From Pseudomonas sp. H3(2019) (GTDB lineage Bacteria > Pseudomonadota > Gammaproteobacteria > Pseudomonadales > Pseudomonadaceae), in NCBI RefSeq assembly GCF_007713465.1, contig NZ_VMSG01000001.1:62001-126000 (forward strand): 64,000 nucleotides of DNA. The letters run 5' to 3'. Shown here piece by piece: positions 9,547 through 19,500 of the stretch (its first letter is position 1; every line of letters starts with the position of its first letter). The notes under the pieces were generated by a model. It was not told the DNA's origin and did not search any database. It saw nothing but the letters and a program-made list of their open reading frames with translations. The position numbers and the translations under genes are program-made.

Positions 9547-9773
9547 GGAGGTACCTCGCAATTCAGGCCTGCGCCGAACCCTGCGGGCTCAACGGACCTG
9601 GTTAGATGAATTAAAGCCCACAGGCTGCAAAGGCGCAGGATTGTAGCGCAGTGCGGCGGATGCTCCCAAATGGCGCGTGTGACAAAGCGCAGCAGGTCGT
9701 CGCAAGGCGCGGTTCAGAGCCCTCGCTCGTCGCCCGGTTTTTTTAGAAGTGCCCAGGCGCGCCCGGTCGCCCT

Positions 9774-9779
9774 ATAATG
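9774..9779 (+). promoter_or_regulatory. -10 element of the likely rph promoter
   Basis: A perfect TATAAT lies 38 bases upstream of the rph ATG. I see no good -35 hexamer at 16-18 bases, so only the -10 is called. Confidence 0.5.
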
Positions 9780-9816
9780 CTCGGCAGATTTCCGTCCTCC
9801 GTACAGGTGTTCCTCT

Positions 9817-10539
9817 ATGAAACGTCCAAGTGGTCGCGCTGCCGATCAGCTCCGCTCGATCCGCATTACCCGCAACTACACCAAACACGCCGAGGGATCT
9901 GTACTGGTCGAGTTCGGTGATACCAAGGTGATCTGCACCGTCAGCGTCGAAAACGGTGTGCCGCGCTTCCTCAAGGGTCAGGGCCAAGGCTGGCTGACCG
10001 CAGAATACGGCATGCTGCCGCGCGCCACTGGCGAGCGTAACCAGCGTGAGGCGAGCCGCGGCAAGCAAGGCGGCCGTACGCTGGAGATCCAGCGTCTGAT
10101 CGGTCGTTCCCTGCGCGCTGCGCTGGACATGTCCAAGCTGGGCGATGTGACCCTGTACGTCGACTGCGACGTGATCCAGGCCGACGGCGGTACGCGTACT
10201 GCGTCGATCACTGGCGCCATGGTTGCATTGGTCGACGCCTTGAAAGTGATCAAGAAGCGCGGCGGCCTGAAAGGCGGCGACCCGCTCAAGCAGATGATTG
10301 CTGCCGTGTCGGTGGGCATGTACCAGGGCGAGCCAGTGCTGGATCTGGATTACCTGGAAGACTCGGCTGCCGAGACCGACCTGAACGTGGTGATGACCAG
10401 CACCGGTGGCTTCATCGAGGTGCAGGGCACCGCTGAAGGCGCGCCGTTCCAGCCTGAAGAGCTGAACGCGATGCTGGAGCTGGCGAAAAAAGGCATGAAC
10501 GAAGTCTTCGAGCTGCAGAATGCCGCATTGGCCGACTGA
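9817..10539 (+). CDS. rph: Ribonuclease PH
   Basis: 240 residues. Phosphorolytic 3'-to-5' exoribonuclease that trims tRNA precursors. The start [15 protein letters not shown], the phosphate-binding [21 protein letters not shown] region (split here by family-conserved residues), and the [13 protein letters not shown] segment are all present. The length is full, without the frameshift seen in E. coli K-12. A DUF4870 gene follows 28 bases later. Confidence 0.96.
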   Translation: MKRPSGRAADQLRSIRITRNYTKHAEGSVLVEFGDTKVICTVSVENGVPRFLKGQGQGWLTAEYGMLPRATGERNQREASRGKQGGRTLEIQRLIGRSLRAALDMSKLGDVTLYVDCDVIQADGGTRTASITGAMVALVDALKVIKKRGGLKGGDPLKQMIAAVSVGMYQGEPVLDLDYLEDSAAETDLNVVMTSTGGFIEVQGTAEGAPFQPEELNAMLELAKKGMNEVFELQNAALAD

Positions 10540-10567
10540 TCGGACTGTTCCACACAAGGAGGACACT

Positions 10568-10936
10568 ATGAGTGACGAGCAACTGCCGCTGCCCAAGCCG
10601 AGCCAAGAGGTTCGTCAATGGGCAATGTTTTGTCACCTTTCCGCCTTGCTGGGGATGTGGATTCCGTTTGGCACGCTGATCGGCCCGCTGATTCTCTGGC
10701 AGATGAAACGCGAGAGTGACCCGTTCATTGATGCGCAGGGCAAGGAGGCGTTGAATTTTCAGATCACCGTCGCCATTGCCGCGACCATCTCGTTCTTTTT
10801 GATGTTGGTGGTCATCGGGTTCTTCCTGCTTGGCCTGATCGCCATTGGCGGGCTGGTGCTGACGATCATCGCTGGTGTCAAAGCCAATGATGGCGTGCCT
10901 TACCGGTATCCGTTCACCTGGCGGTTGATCAAATAA
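10568..10936 (+). CDS. DUF4870 domain membrane protein
   Basis: 122 residues, starting after the strong site AGGAGG. The order is a polar N-terminus, MFCHLSALLGMWIPFGTLIGPLILW, a loop with QGKEALNFQ, and two further membrane helices. QGKEALNFQ is the hallmark of DUF4870 (Tic20-like) proteins. Function is unknown. It is downstream of rph. In P. aeruginosa it adjoins crc, but here gltS intervenes. Confidence 0.9.
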   Translation: MSDEQLPLPKPSQEVRQWAMFCHLSALLGMWIPFGTLIGPLILWQMKRESDPFIDAQGKEALNFQITVAIAATISFFLMLVVIGFFLLGLIAIGGLVLTIIAGVKANDGVPYRYPFTWRLIK

Positions 10937-10952
10937 ACACCGCAAATCCTCT

Positions 10953-10976
10953 TGTGGGAGCAGACCTGCTCTCACA
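10953..10976. repeat. Short palindromic repeat (TGTGGGAGC family)
   Basis: TGTGGGAGC AGACCT GCTCTCACA forms a 9-bp stem with one mismatch, just after the DUF4870 stop. It belongs to the same family as the unit at 4193. Confidence 0.65.
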
Positions 10977-10990
10977 TTGGATGCTTTAAA

Positions 10991-11020
10991 ACCAATGCCC
11001 TGACTTGTCAGGGCATTGGT
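10991..11020 (+). terminator. Strong hairpin after the DUF4870 gene
   Basis: ACCAATGCCCTGAC and GTCAGGGCATTGGT are perfect 14-base reverse complements separated by TT. Only a short T-run follows, but the position after rph-DUF4870 fits a transcript end. Confidence 0.65.
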
Positions 11021-11338
11021 ATGTTTGCAGTTCAATTATTATCTCTGGCGTATAGGGCGTGTGATGTCCGCGATAACCGCGCCACGGTTATTTATCAACT
11101 GTCACTTTTACATCTTTAGTGACAACTGCAATGCCTCAGCGTCGGCTGCGTCCTTGGCAATGGGACTTTACGGTTGATAGAGTTGCCCCACGATATATTC
11201 ACTAAGAAATATTTCGACATATTCAAGCCATCGAAGGTCCTTGAATTTCAAGCAATCAGTGTTGAGACACTCAGCCGGTTCAAGAGGCGTGCGCAGGTAA
11301 AAAGTTCGCCTCTGAATATATAGCCAAGAATAATCCCA
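11021..11338. other. AT-rich non-coding stretch upstream of gltS
   Basis: About 320 bases with no convincing gene and visibly lower GC than the flanks. It has several short AT-rich runs near 11190 and 11320 that could hold the gltS promoter, but no hexamer pair is good enough to name. Confidence 0.5.
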
Positions 11339-12547
11339 ATGATTCAGCTCGACTTTTATGGAACGCTTGTGGCCGCCTCCTTGGTGCTTTTGCTGGGGCG
11401 CGGACTTGTTACACGTGTTGGTTTTCTACGTAACTACAATATCCCTGAGCCCGTCGCCGGCGGCCTGTTGGTTGCCTTGGCTCTCCTGGTATTGCGAACT
11501 TTTGATATTGAAGTCCGCTTCGATACTTCATTACAGACGCCGTTGATGTTGGCGTTTTTTGCCACTATTGGCTTGAGTGCAGACTTCGCCAGCCTAAAGA
11601 AGGGCGGTCGCGTAGTGGGCGTTTTTCTGCTGGCGGTGGTCGGACTTCTGATACTCCAGAATGCCATGGGCATCGGCCTCGCAAAAATGCTCGGGCTCGA
11701 TCCTTTGATGGGTCTGCTGACAGGCTCGATTACGTTGGCGGGCGGTCACGGTACAGGCGCTGCGTGGGGGGCGGTGTTCAGTGAGCAGTACGGTCTGGCT
11801 TCTGCCTCCGAGCTTGCGATTGCCTCTGCAACGTTTGGCCTGGTGTTGGGTGGCTTGATTGGTGGTCCGGTCGCTCGCCTGCTGATCAAGCGTGTTCAAG
11901 TACCCGGCTGCCATCCTCAGGAAACGCCACGGTTGCCAAAGGGCTTTGAGCAGCCGAACAAAGAGCGCTCGATTACGCCATTTTCGTTTATCGAGACACT
12001 CGCTTTGATCGCCGTCAGCTTATTGGCCGGCAATCTTCTGAATGGCTGGCTGCAAGGAACTGCACTTGAGTTGCCGACGTTCGTGTGCGTCTTGTTCGTG
12101 GGTGTGGTTTTACGCAACGGGCTTTCAGCGTTGGGCTTGTATCAGGTATTCGAGCGTGAAGTCTCCGTGCTGGGGAACGTCAGCCTGTCGCTGTTCCTGG
12201 CGATTGCCTTGATGTCGCTCAAGCTGTGGGATCTGGCGGCACTGGCCTTGCCGATTTTCATTATTCTGGCTGCGCAAGCGTTGGTCATGGCGCTGTTTGC
12301 GATTTTCGTGACGTTCAGAATCATGGGCAGTAACTACGATGGGGCGGTGTTGGCCGCAGGGCACTGCGGTTTTGGGCTGGGTGCCACACCCACGGCCATC
12401 GCTAACATGCAGGCGGTGACGCAGCGCTACGGGCCTTCGCAGATAGCGTTTCTCGTGGTGCCCATGGTGGGTGCGTTCTTCATCGACATCATTAATGTCA
12501 TCGTGATCAAGCTGTACCTGGCGCTGCCGTTTTTTGCCGTTGCCTGA
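11339..12547 (+). CDS. gltS: Sodium/glutamate symporter
   Basis: 402 residues of ESS/GltS type, with about ten hydrophobic segments. The two family motifs are visible: LTGSITLAGGHGTGAAWG in the first half and LAAGHCGFGLGATPTAIANM in the second. These are the inverted-repeat pore loops. It takes up glutamate with sodium. GC looks somewhat lower than in neighbouring genes, and it sits between genes that are adjacent in P. aeruginosa, which suggests insertion. No clear ribosome site precedes the ATG. Confidence 0.93.
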   Translation: MIQLDFYGTLVAASLVLLLGRGLVTRVGFLRNYNIPEPVAGGLLVALALLVLRTFDIEVRFDTSLQTPLMLAFFATIGLSADFASLKKGGRVVGVFLLAVVGLLILQNAMGIGLAKMLGLDPLMGLLTGSITLAGGHGTGAAWGAVFSEQYGLASASELAIASATFGLVLGGLIGGPVARLLIKRVQVPGCHPQETPRLPKGFEQPNKERSITPFSFIETLALIAVSLLAGNLLNGWLQGTALELPTFVCVLFVGVVLRNGLSALGLYQVFEREVSVLGNVSLSLFLAIALMSLKLWDLAALALPIFIILAAQALVMALFAIFVTFRIMGSNYDGAVLAAGHCGFGLGATPTAIANMQAVTQRYGPSQIAFLVVPMVGAFFIDIINVIVIKLYLALPFFAVA

Positions 12548-12573
12548 GGTTTTGGTCATGTCCACTGGCGTAT

Positions 12574-12609
12574 AAAAAATGCCCGTATCTTGCGATACGG
12601 GCATTTTTT
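12574..12609. terminator. Bidirectional terminator between gltS and crc
   Basis: AAAAAATGCCCGTATC, loop TTGC, then GATACGGGCATTTTTT. It has A-runs and T-runs on both sides, so it can serve both convergent genes. The stem core reappears in opposite orientation after rpmG. Confidence 0.9.
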
Positions 12610-12625
12610 ATCTGCGAGTCGACGC

Positions 12626-13405
12626 TTAGATAGTCAGCGTCCAGTCGTAGTCCACGATCAGCGGCGCGTGTTGCGAGAACCGCGGCTGACGTGGCAAGCG
12701 AGCGCTGCGGACAAAGCGGCGCAGGCCCGGGGTCAGCAGCTGGTAGTCGAAACGCCAGCCCAGGTTGAGCATCTCGGCCTGTTCGTTGTCTGGCCACCAG
12801 CTGTACTGATCGCCTTCTCGGCTGACTTCTCGCAGGGCATCGACATACCCCATGTTGCCGACAATCTCGTCCATCCAGGCACGTTCTGGCGCCAGGAAGC
12901 CCGGGGATTGCTGGCTGTCGCGCCAGTTCTTGATATCCAGCTTCTGTTGCGCGACGTACAGCGAGCCACAATAAATGTACTCGCGACGTTTGCGCCGCTG
13001 TTTATCCAGATAACGGGCGAAGTCGTCCATTAGCTTGAACTTCTGGTTCAAGTCTTCATCGCCGTTCTGCCCCGAAGGGAGCAGCAAGGTCGCGATGCTG
13101 ACCTTGTCGAAATCGGCTTGCAGGTAGCGCCCGTAGCGGTCGGCCGTCTCAAAGCCGAGACCGCTGATGACAGCCTTCGGTTGCAACCGCGAGTACAAAG
13201 CCACGCCACCTTGGGCGGGGACTTCGGCATCGCAGGCATAAAGGAAGTAGCCATCCAGTTGGAAGGCTGGATCGTCCAGTTCAAAGGCGGAGGCACGGGT
13301 GTCCTGCAGGCAGATGACGTCGGCATTCTGTGCCTGCAGCCAACTGAGCAAACCACGCTCGACTGCAGCCTGAATACCATTGACGTTCACACTGATGATC
13401 CGCAT
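12626..13405 (-). CDS. crc: Catabolite repression control protein Crc
   Basis: 259 residues with the fold of exonuclease III/AP endonucleases, starting MRIISVNVNGIQ. Crc acts with Hfq to block translation of mRNAs for less-preferred carbon sources. Nuclease residues are altered: the catalytic Glu region reads CLQDTRA rather than LQET, and the GDxN motif is replaced by CGSLYVAQQ. This fits the known absence of nuclease activity. The start was chosen by homology. An upstream in-frame ATG at 13441 is poor. It is divergent from pyrE, as in P. aeruginosa. Confidence 0.95.
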   Translation of the reverse strand: MRIISVNVNGIQAAVERGLLSWLQAQNADVICLQDTRASAFELDDPAFQLDGYFLYACDAEVPAQGGVALYSRLQPKAVISGLGFETADRYGRYLQADFDKVSIATLLLPSGQNGDEDLNQKFKLMDDFARYLDKQRRKRREYIYCGSLYVAQQKLDIKNWRDSQQSPGFLAPERAWMDEIVGNMGYVDALREVSREGDQYSWWPDNEQAEMLNLGWRFDYQLLTPGLRRFVRSARLPRQPRFSQHAPLIVDYDWTLTI

Positions 13406-13428
13406 AAATGGCCCCAAAAATCGCGTGC

Positions 13429-13441
13429 GTGTATGATACAC
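13429..13441. promoter_or_regulatory. Palindrome in the crc/pyrE divergent promoter region
   Basis: GTGTATGATACAC is a 13-base palindrome whose centre gives TATGAT on one strand and TATCAT on the other. It could provide -10 elements for both divergent genes, or bind a dimeric regulator. The -35 sequences at the matching distances are weak. Confidence 0.4.
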
Positions 13442-13486
13442 GGCGTCTACCTAATTAGCTAAATCCGTGGTATTTGGGGTTTTTTC

Positions 13487-14131
13487 ATGCAAGCGTATCA
13501 GCGCGACTTCATTCGTTTTGCCATCGATCGCGGCGTTTTGCGCTTCGGTGAGTTCACCCTGAAGTCCGGGCGTACCAGTCCTTACTTCTTCAATGCCGGC
13601 CTTTTCAACTCGGGTTCTGCGCTGGCGCAGCTGGGTCGTTTCTACGCGGCAGCCATCGTCGAGAGCGGCATTGCGTTCGACGTACTGTTTGGCCCTGCGT
13701 ACAAAGGCATTCCTTTGGCGGCGACCACCGCCGTGGCACTGGCTGAGCACCATGACCGCGATCTGCCATGGTGCTTCAACCGCAAGGAAGCCAAGGCCCA
13801 CGGCGAAGGCGGCAGCCTGGTCGGCGCGCCATTGACCGGCGATGTGCTGATCATCGACGACGTGATCACCGCCGGTACCGCGATCCGTGAAGTGATGCAG
13901 ATCATCGCTTCCCAGGACGGGGCGAAGGCCGCCGGCGTGCTGATCGCCCTGAACCGTCAGGAGCGCGGCAACGGCGAACTGTCGGCAATCCAGGAAGTGG
14001 AGCGTGACTTCGGTATCCCGGTGATCAGCATCGTTTCGCTGAATCAGGTGCTGGAATTCCTCGCCGACGATCCACAGCTCAAGCAGCATTTGCCGGCGGT
14101 AGAAGCCTACCGCGCGCAGTTCGGCGTCTGA
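13487..14131 (+). CDS. pyrE: Orotate phosphoribosyltransferase
   Basis: 214 residues. Converts orotate and PRPP to OMP in pyrimidine synthesis. The PRPP-binding signature [13 protein letters not shown] is present near residue 125. The N-terminal [16 protein letters not shown] is the conserved substrate region. It is convergent with argB across a strong terminator. Confidence 0.97.
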   Translation: MQAYQRDFIRFAIDRGVLRFGEFTLKSGRTSPYFFNAGLFNSGSALAQLGRFYAAAIVESGIAFDVLFGPAYKGIPLAATTAVALAEHHDRDLPWCFNRKEAKAHGEGGSLVGAPLTGDVLIIDDVITAGTAIREVMQIIASQDGAKAAGVLIALNRQERGNGELSAIQEVERDFGIPVISIVSLNQVLEFLADDPQLKQHLPAVEAYRAQFGV

Positions 14132-14156
14132 CTACAACCCTTATGGGGCGAGCTTG

Positions 14157-14251
14157 TGTGGCGAGGGAGCTTGCTCCCGCTGGGCTGCGTAGCAGACCCA
14201 AGAATTTTGTGAGCGCTGCGCACTCAAGCGGGAGCAAGCGCCCTCGCCACA
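14157..14251. repeat. Long inverted repeat (TGTGGCGAGGGAGC family)
   Basis: TGTGGCGAGGGAGCTTGCTC at the left and the near-reverse complement GAGCAAGCGCCCTCGCCACA at the right enclose about 55 bases. A second copy with nearly the same arms lies at 61715. It resembles the intergenic R-type repeats of P. fluorescens. Confidence 0.85.
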
Positions 14252-14280
14252 AAATGCTGTCCTATTGAGATCGCAGGCAA

Positions 14281-14319
14281 AAAAAGACCCCGCTCAGCCA
14301 GGCTGAGCGGGGTCTTTTT
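14281..14319. terminator. Bidirectional terminator between pyrE and argB
   Basis: AAAAAGACCCCGCTCAGCC is followed directly by its reverse complement and a T-run. The 18-bp stem serves both convergent genes. Confidence 0.95.
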
Positions 14320-14330
14320 GTCTGTGTTGC

Positions 14331-15275
<945 letters not shown>

Positions 15276-16673
15276 TCAAAATGGTAGTTGGAGGTCAGGT
15301 GCAACACGTTTCAGTTGGGTGTGGAACACGTCCTTGATGCGCTGCAGTTCGGCGTCATTATCGGCCTCGAAACGCAGGACCAGCACCGGTGTGGTGTTGG
15401 ATGCGCGAACCAGGCCCCAGCCTTTGGCGTAGTCGACTCGCACACCGTCGATGGTGGTCAATTCGGCGCCTTCACCCCAACGGGCATCGTGCAGTGCATC
15501 AATGATGCTGAATTTGCTCTCTTCGGTCACATGGATATTGATTTCTGGCGTAGAAATATCGTTCGGGAAGGTCTCGAACAGCTCTTGCGCGCTGGATTTT
15601 TCCTTGCTGAGGATATCCAGCAGCCGCGCGGCGCTGTAAATGCCGTCGTCGAAACCGAACCAGCGCTCCTTGAAGAAGATGTGCCCGCTCATTTCGCCTG
15701 CGAGCAGGGCGCCGGTTTGTTTCATCTTCTTCTTGATCAACGAATGACCGGTTTTCCACATGAGCGGGCGACCGCCATATTCCTTGATCAGCGGGGTCAG
15801 GCGACGGGTGCATTTGACGTCGAAGATAATCTCGGCGTTCGGGTTGCGTGCAACCACATCCTTGGCGAACAGCATCAGCAGGCGGTCCGGGAAAACGATG
15901 TCGCCGGTATTGGTCACCACGCCGACGCGGTCGCCGTCACCGTCGAAGGCCAGGCCCAGGTCGGCCTTGGTTTCCTTGACCTTGGCGATCAGGTCCACCA
16001 GATTCTCGGGTTTGCCCGGGTCCGGGTGGTGGTTCGGGAAGTTGCCATCGACGTCGCAGAACAGCGGGATGACTTCGCAGTTCAGCGCTTCGATCAACTG
16101 AGGCGCGATAACGCCGGCGGCACCGTTGCCGCAGTCGACCACGACTTTCAGGCGTCGGGCGAGTTTGATGTCCTGGACGATTTCGGCGGTGTAGCGGTCG
16201 AGGATCTCGACTTTGGTGATGCTGCCCTTGCCGCTGCTCAGGTTGTTGGTTTTCAGACGTTCGTGCAGGGCCAGGATCTGTTCATTGGCCAGGGTGTCGC
16301 CGGCAATCACGATTTTGAAGCCGTTGTAGTTCGACGGGTTGTGGCTGCCGGTAAGCATTACGCCGGATTTGCCGGCCAGCACGTTGGCTGCGTAATAGAG
16401 TGCCGGAGTTGGCACCAGACCGACGTCGCTGACGTGGCAGCCGCTGTCGTGCAGGCCCTGAATCAATTGTTCGACCAATTCCGGGCCAGACAAGCGACCG
16501 TCACGACCCACGGAGATGTTCGGCTCGTCCTTGGCCAGCGTTTCGGAACCAATGGCGCGACCGATCCAATAAGCGGTTTCAGCGGTCAGGGTTTCCGGGA
16601 CGACGCCACGAATGTCATAGGCGCGAAAAATGCTGTCGGGGAATCTGGGTGCGACTCGGGCTGCATTGCTCAT
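15276..16673 (-). CDS. algC: Phosphomannomutase/phosphoglucomutase AlgC
   Basis: 465 residues. Interconverts mannose 6-/1-phosphate and glucose 6-/1-phosphate for alginate, LPS and rhamnolipid sugar precursors. The phosphoserine loop LTGSHNPSNYNG (Ser110), the metal-binding DGDGDRVGVV, and the GEMSGHIFFKERW sugar-binding segment are present. A second ATG directly precedes the start. It is followed by argB. A possible AlgR site lies 40 bases upstream. Confidence 0.96.
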   Translation of the reverse strand: MSNAARVAPRFPDSIFRAYDIRGVVPETLTAETAYWIGRAIGSETLAKDEPNISVGRDGRLSGPELVEQLIQGLHDSGCHVSDVGLVPTPALYYAANVLAGKSGVMLTGSHNPSNYNGFKIVIAGDTLANEQILALHERLKTNNLSSGKGSITKVEILDRYTAEIVQDIKLARRLKVVVDCGNGAAGVIAPQLIEALNCEVIPLFCDVDGNFPNHHPDPGKPENLVDLIAKVKETKADLGLAFDGDGDRVGVVTNTGDIVFPDRLLMLFAKDVVARNPNAEIIFDVKCTRRLTPLIKEYGGRPLMWKTGHSLIKKKMKQTGALLAGEMSGHIFFKERWFGFDDGIYSAARLLDILSKEKSSAQELFETFPNDISTPEINIHVTEESKFSIIDALHDARWGEGAELTTIDGVRVDYAKGWGLVRASNTTPVLVLRFEADNDAELQRIKDVFHTQLKRVAPDLQLPF

Positions 16674-16712
16674 CACTGGGGCTGCTCCAACTTAAAGGTT
16701 GCTGGACGGGTC

Positions 16713-16721
16713 GACGAACGG
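16713..16721 (-). promoter_or_regulatory. Candidate AlgR-binding core upstream of algC
   Basis: The minus strand reads CCGTTCGTC, identical to the core of AlgR sites known at P. aeruginosa algC and algD, followed by GAC. It lies about 40 bases before the algC start, probably inside the mRNA leader. One downstream site is also known in P. aeruginosa. Nine bases can match by chance. Confidence 0.45.
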
Positions 16722-16936
16722 GTCGTCGGCGGGCTCAAACTGAAGGGTATGACGGCGTTTTTGGCAGAGAGTTCGTGGTGCACAAGTGCCATGCCAGGGG
16801 CTTCGGTGTGCGCGGTATCGTCTAATGCCTTGATTTTGACCGGTAACCCTTGCAGATGAGGTCTGCGCACTATTCATCCTGTAATGCAAAGCGTTGTGTT
16901 CAGGCCGGGCAGGGCGCCCAGCCTGAAAAGGCACAA

Positions 16937-17392
16937 TCAATGGCTGCCCGAGTGACCAAAACCACCGGTGCCACGCTGGGTTTCGTCGAACTCTTGAACC
17001 AGTTCGAAGTGCGCCTGAACCACCGGCACCAGCACCAGTTGGGCAAGACGCTCACCCACCACGATGTTGAAGTCGGTCTGGCCGCGGTTCCAGCAGGAGA
17101 CCATCAGCGGGCCTTGGTAATCGGAGTCGATCAGCCCGACCAGGTTGCCCAGCACGATACCGTGCTTATGGCCCAGGCCCGAACGCGGCAGGATCAGCGC
17201 GGCGAGGCCCGGATCGCCGATGTACACCGACAGGCCGGTCGGGATCAGCAGGGTTTCACCCGGCTTGATGACGGTGTCCTGTTCCAGCATCGCCCGCAGG
17301 TCGAGGCCGGCGGAGCCTGGCGTGGCGTACTGCGGCAGCGGGAATTCGCGGCCAATGCGTGGGTCGAGGATCTTGGCTTGTAAAGCGTGCAT
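16937..17392 (-). CDS. dut: dUTP diphosphatase (dUTPase)
   Basis: 151 residues. Hydrolyses dUTP to dUMP, keeping uracil out of DNA. The five trimeric dUTPase motifs are visible, including [31 protein letters not shown] and a Gly-rich C-terminal tail [10 protein letters not shown]. The start at MHALQAKIL was chosen by homology over a longer open frame. It lies 5 bases after the coaBC stop, the conserved coaBC-dut order. Confidence 0.96.
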   Translation of the reverse strand: MHALQAKILDPRIGREFPLPQYATPGSAGLDLRAMLEQDTVIKPGETLLIPTGLSVYIGDPGLAALILPRSGLGHKHGIVLGNLVGLIDSDYQGPLMVSCWNRGQTDFNIVVGERLAQLVLVPVVQAHFELVQEFDETQRGTGGFGHSGSH

Positions 17393-17397
17393 GCGAG

Positions 17398-18606
17398 TTA
17401 AACCTGGTTCAGACGTTCGGCGATAAAAGTGATCAGCTGGCGGGCGATTTTGCCCTTGCTGGTCTGGGCGAAGAGCGTTGCGTGCAACTCCCGGTCGATC
17501 ACGCTGCAAGCGTTTTCCTCACTGTTGAAGCCAATGCTTGGGTTGGCCACGTCGTTGGCGACGATCAGGTCGAGGTTTTTGTCTTTCAGCTTGCGTGCAG
17601 CGTAGTCGAGCAGGTGTTCGGTTTCGGCGGCGAAACCGACACTGAACGGACGGTCGGGGCGCGTGGCAATGGTCGCCAGAATGTCTGGGTTGCGGACCAT
17701 TTGCAGCAACAAGCCGTCGCCGTTCGTAGGGTCTTTCTTGAGTTTTTGTGGGGCGACGACTTCCGGGCGATAGTCCGCGACCGCAGCAGACGCGATGAAC
17801 AGGTCGCAAGGGATCGCGGCTTCACAGGCGGCGAGCATGTCGCGGGCGCTGACCACGTCGATCCGGGTGACGCGATCCGGCGTCGGCAGGTGTACGGGGC
17901 CGGTGATCAAGGTCACTCGGGCGCCGGCTTCAACCGCGGCTTCGGCCAGGGCAAAGCCCATTTTCCCGGAGCTGTGGTTGGTGATGTAGCGCACCGGGTC
18001 GATGTTTTCCTGGGTCGGGCCGGCCGTGATCAGCACGTGTTTGCCGGTCAGCGCTTGGCGCTGGAAGCAGTCGGCGGCGCATTGCGCCAGGTCGTTGGCT
18101 TCGAGCATGCGGCCCATGCCGATGTCGCCGCAGGCCTGGCTGCCGGACGCCGGGCCAAAGACCTTGAAGCCACGGCTTTCGAGCAATTGGGTGTTGGCCT
18201 GGGTGGCCGGGTCGCGCCACATGGCCTGGTTCATCGCCGGCGCCAGCGCGACGGTGGCGTCGGTGGCCAGTACCAGGGTGGTCAGCAGGTCATTGGCGAT
18301 GCCTTGGGCCAGGCGTGCGATCAGGTCGGCGGTGGCCGGCGCGATCAGCACCAGATCAGCCCATTTGGCCAGCTCGATGTGGCCCATCGCAGCTTCGGCC
18401 GCCGGGTCCAGCAGGTCCAGGTGGACGGGGTGCCCGGAGAGTGCCTGCATGGTCAGCGGGGTGATGAACTCGCTGCCGCCGCGGGTCATGACCACGCGCA
18501 CTTCGGCGCCCTGGTCGATGAGTCGGCGAACCAGCTCGGCGCTCTTGTAGGCGGCAATGCCGCCGCCGACGCCGAGAACGATGCGTTTCCGATACAGCCG
18601 CTGCAT
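17398..18606 (-). CDS. coaBC: Bifunctional phosphopantothenoylcysteine decarboxylase/synthetase CoaBC
   Basis: 402 residues, two enzymes of coenzyme A synthesis. The N-terminal flavin-dependent CoaC half (about 1-185) has [10 protein letters not shown] with catalytic His76, PAMNQAMW, and [10 protein letters not shown] with Cys159. The CoaB half starts near [17 protein letters not shown]. The start [16 protein letters not shown] was preferred over an open frame extending to 18861. It is divergent from radC. Confidence 0.96.
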   Translation of the reverse strand: MQRLYRKRIVLGVGGGIAAYKSAELVRRLIDQGAEVRVVMTRGGSEFITPLTMQALSGHPVHLDLLDPAAEAAMGHIELAKWADLVLIAPATADLIARLAQGIANDLLTTLVLATDATVALAPAMNQAMWRDPATQANTQLLESRGFKVFGPASGSQACGDIGMGRMLEANDLAQCAADCFQRQALTGKHVLITAGPTQENIDPVRYITNHSSGKMGFALAEAAVEAGARVTLITGPVHLPTPDRVTRIDVVSARDMLAACEAAIPCDLFIASAAVADYRPEVVAPQKLKKDPTNGDGLLLQMVRNPDILATIATRPDRPFSVGFAAETEHLLDYAARKLKDKNLDLIVANDVANPSIGFNSEENACSVIDRELHATLFAQTSKGKIARQLITFIAERLNQV

Positions 18607-18739
18607 AGGCCTGCCTTTCAATTCATTGATGACTACGTGGCGAAACCCCTCCCCAGGGTGAAATCGCCCGCAAAAAAGATGGACTACGATATCACAGCGA
18701 CCGCAACGGAACAGCGGCGCCCACACACATGGAGGTGCT

Positions 18740-19414
18740 ATGAGCATTCGCGATTGGCCGGCGGCAGAGCGCCCGCGGGAGAAGCTTCTGGAGCAGGGTT
18801 CGGCGAGCCTTTCGGACGCCGAGTTGCTGGCCATCTTTCTACGCACCGGGGTGGCTGGCAAAAGCGCAGTCGATCTGGCACGACACCTGTTGCATCAATT
18901 CGGCAGCCTGCGCACGTTGCTGGAGGCCGATCAGCAGACGTTCGGCAGCCAGCTTGGGCTGGGGCCGGCAAAGTTCGCCCAATTGCAGGCGGTACTGGAG
19001 ATGGCGCGGCGGCATTTGGCGGAACGCTTGCGTCGCGACTCGGTGCTCAAGAGCCCGATCGAAGTGCGCAATTACCTGAAGGCGATGTTGCGCCATGAGC
19101 CGCACGAGGTGTTCGGCTGCCTGTTTCTGGACTCCCGGCATCGGGTGCTGGCGTTCGAGATACTGTTTCGCGGTTCGATCGACAGCGCCAGCGTCTACCC
19201 GCGTCAGGTGGTCAAGCGTGCACTGGCGCACAACGCCGCGGCGCTGATCCTGTGCCACAACCATCCGTCAGGGAGTGCCGAGCCGAGCCAGGCGGATCGA
19301 GCGCTGACCAAGCGCCTGCAAGAGGCGCTGGACCTGGTCGATGTGCGGGTACTCGACCATTTCATCGTCGGCGATGGCGATCCGCTGTCGATGGCCGAGT
19401 ACGGGTGGATGTAG
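18740..19414 (+). CDS. radC: RadC family protein (JAB-domain)
   Basis: 224 residues. The N-terminal helix-hairpin-helix-like region is followed by a JAB/MPN metalloprotease-like domain with [14 protein letters not shown] (His173, His175, Asp186), the zinc-binding pattern. Despite the name, a DNA repair role is not established; the family has been linked to transformation and mobile elements. It starts [14 protein letters not shown] after GGAGG. It is convergent with the binding-protein gene. Confidence 0.95.
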   Translation: MSIRDWPAAERPREKLLEQGSASLSDAELLAIFLRTGVAGKSAVDLARHLLHQFGSLRTLLEADQQTFGSQLGLGPAKFAQLQAVLEMARRHLAERLRRDSVLKSPIEVRNYLKAMLRHEPHEVFGCLFLDSRHRVLAFEILFRGSIDSASVYPRQVVKRALAHNAAALILCHNHPSGSAEPSQADRALTKRLQEALDLVDVRVLDHFIVGDGDPLSMAEYGWM

Positions 19415-19419
19415 AGGGG

Positions 19420-19500
19420 CAGCTGCAAGTTTCAAGCTTCAAGCGGCATGCTCAAAACAGCCTGCGTACCGCTCTGGCTTGCCGCTTGAAGCTTACGGCT
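19420..19500. repeat. Imperfect inverted repeat (AAGCTTCAAGCGGCA)
   Basis: AAGCTTCAAGCGGCA at 19434-19448 and its exact reverse complement at 19480-19494 enclose about 30 bases. The right arm runs into the stop codon of the next gene. It could act as a terminator for the two convergent genes. Confidence 0.75.

Noticed and set aside
14157..14251. Possible CRISPR-like or phage attachment repeats
   Set aside because: The repeats are paired inverted arms scattered over many intergenic gaps, not regularly spaced direct repeats, and no cas or integrase genes are present.
15288..16859. Long plus-strand ORF of 523 codons opposite algC
   Set aside because: Antisense shadow: algC is unmistakable on the minus strand, and the shadow protein has no recognisable domain. 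High GC at third positions keeps the opposite frame open.
16673..16870. 65-codon minus-strand ORF upstream of algC
   Set aside because: It overlaps the algC leader and AlgR-like core, and its sequence has no domain-like character.
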